From positions 1 to 7,148 of the forward strand of contig JALSSM010000431.1 of the NCBI GenBank assembly GCA_026984275.1: a stretch of 7,148 bases of DNA, written 5' to 3'. The translations under genes and the position numbers were made by a program. Under the pieces are notes generated by a model. The model did not search any database, was not told the origin of the DNA, and saw only the letters and a program-made list of their open reading frames with translations. This DNA is from Gammaproteobacteria bacterium (GTDB lineage Bacteria; Pseudomonadota; Gammaproteobacteria; CAJXQU01). Below, in pieces: positions 6,412 through 7,148 of this stretch (positions within the stretch are counted from its first letter, which is position 1; each line of letters begins with the position of its first letter).

Positions 6412-7148
6412 AAAATATGTCACCAGGTGCCCGATTTCGAAACGCCATAGAAAAAGAAAAACCTTTGCAAATCATTGGGGCAATCAATGCTTATCATGCA
6501 AAATTAGCTGAAGCGACAAGCTTTCAGGCCTTATATCTCTCTGGTGGTGGTGTGGCCGCAGGTTCATGCGGGATTCCTGATCTGGGTATCACCTCACTCG
6601 AAGATGTTTTAATCGATTTACGCCGGATAACTGACGTTACTGATTTACCGGTTCTGGTTGATATCGATACTGGCTGGGGTGGTGCATTTAACATCGCCCG
6701 AACGGTGCGAGCAATGATCAGGGATGGTGCAGCTGCGGTACACATAGAGGATCAGGTAACGCAGAAACGCTGTGGTCACCGGCCCAATAAAGCCGTTGTC
6801 ACTCAAACAGAAATGGTTGATCGCATTAAAGCAGCGGTGGATTCTAAAACAGATCCGGATTTTGTTATTATGGCCAGAACTGATGCACTCGCTGTTGAAG
6901 GTCTTCAGTCTGCAATTGATCGCGCCTGTGCGTGTGTTGAGGCCGGTGCTGATATGATATTCCCTGAGGCCATCACCGAACTCCACATGTATAAACAATT
7001 CGCAGACACAGTCGGTGTCCCCATTCTCGCAAACATTACTGAGTTTGGATCAACGCCATTATTTGATACAGACGAATTAGCCAGTGCTAATGTCAGTATG
7101 GCTCTTTACCCATTGTCTCCATTTCGCGCGATGAACGCAGCAGCTTTG
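6408..7148 (+). CDS. prpB: PrpB, 2-methylisocitrate lyase (C-terminus beyond window)
   Basis: An uninterrupted 247-codon frame runs from the ATG at 6408 to the window edge; the family is about 290-300 aa, so roughly the last 45 residues are missing. PrpB cleaves 2-methylisocitrate to pyruvate and succinate using Mg2+. Visible features of the isocitrate lyase/PEP mutase superfamily are YLSGGGVAAGS (43-53), metal-site Asp58, Asp85 and Asp87 (LVDIDTGWGG), the catalytic loop KRCGHRPNK (120-128) with Cys122, MARTDA (155-160), FPEA (185-188) and LANITEFG (207-214). The Arg in KRCGH in place of the second Lys of isocitrate lyase KKCGH supports PrpB. The first ATG overlaps the regulator stop (ATGA), arguing for translational coupling; an in-frame ATG three codons later is an alternative. 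prpC might follow but is not in view. Confidence 0.95.
   Translation, partial: MKNMSPGARFRNAIEKEKPLQIIGAINAYHAKLAEATSFQALYLSGGGVAAGSCGIPDLGITSLEDVLIDLRRITDVTDLPVLVDIDTGWGGAFNIARTVRAMIRDGAAAVHIEDQVTQKRCGHRPNKAVVTQTEMVDRIKAAVDSKTDPDFVIMARTDALAVEGLQSAIDRACACVEAGADMIFPEAITELHMYKQFADTVGVPILANITEFGSTPLFDTDELASANVSMALYPLSPFRAMNAAAL

Noticed and set aside
6645..6998. A 117-codon open frame on the minus strand opposite prpB
   Set aside because: It lies entirely inside the prpB coding region, whose product has all expected catalytic motifs; the antisense product resembles no family I know and has no ribosome binding site.
1..7148. CRISPR arrays, tRNA or rRNA genes, riboswitches
   Set aside because: No regularly spaced direct repeats, no cloverleaf or rRNA-like stretches were seen; the only sizeable non-coding gap is the 141-nt divergent region.

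Overview
This window carries most of a 2-methylcitrate cycle (propionyl-CoA catabolism) locus. The chromosome has moderate GC (roughly mid-40s percent by eye) and is most likely from a gammaproteobacterium. This rests on the AcnD/PrpF version of the pathway, a GntR-type rather than sigma-54-type local regulator, and protein sequences that read like gammaproteobacterial prp proteins. I cannot name the genus from sequence alone.

Layout: positions 1-51 (minus strand) hold the first 17 codons of an IS200/IS605-like transposase, with an imperfect hairpin just upstream (56-84). Three tightly spaced minus-strand genes follow, transcribed from about 5600 down to 111: an AMP-forming acyl-CoA synthetase of the DmdB-like type (5544-3916), acnD (3902-1311) and prpF (1289-111). 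Their gaps are 13 and 21 nt, so they are probably one operon. A 141-nt AT-rich intergenic region (5545-5685) separates them from a divergent plus-strand unit. That unit is a GntR/FCD regulator (5686-6411) whose stop codon overlaps the start of prpB (6408 onward) in an ATGA. prpB is cut by the window edge after 247 codons.

How the genes work together: the synthetase would make an acyl-CoA, plausibly propionyl-CoA. A 2-methylcitrate synthase (PrpC, not visible and possibly just beyond prpB) would condense it with oxaloacetate. AcnD with PrpF would convert 2-methylcitrate to 2-methyl-cis-aconitate, an aconitase would rehydrate it, and PrpB would cleave 2-methylisocitrate to pyruvate and succinate. 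The divergent region holds two copies of a palindromic TTGT-NN-ACAA element, the form expected for a FadR-subfamily GntR operator, so the regulator probably controls both arms and itself.

The pathway is known biochemistry and I see no wholly new system. The points of interest are the divergent split of the prp genes, the DmdB-like ligase where PrpE would be expected, the paired operators with a helically phased middle half-site, and the IS200-type element directly behind prpF.
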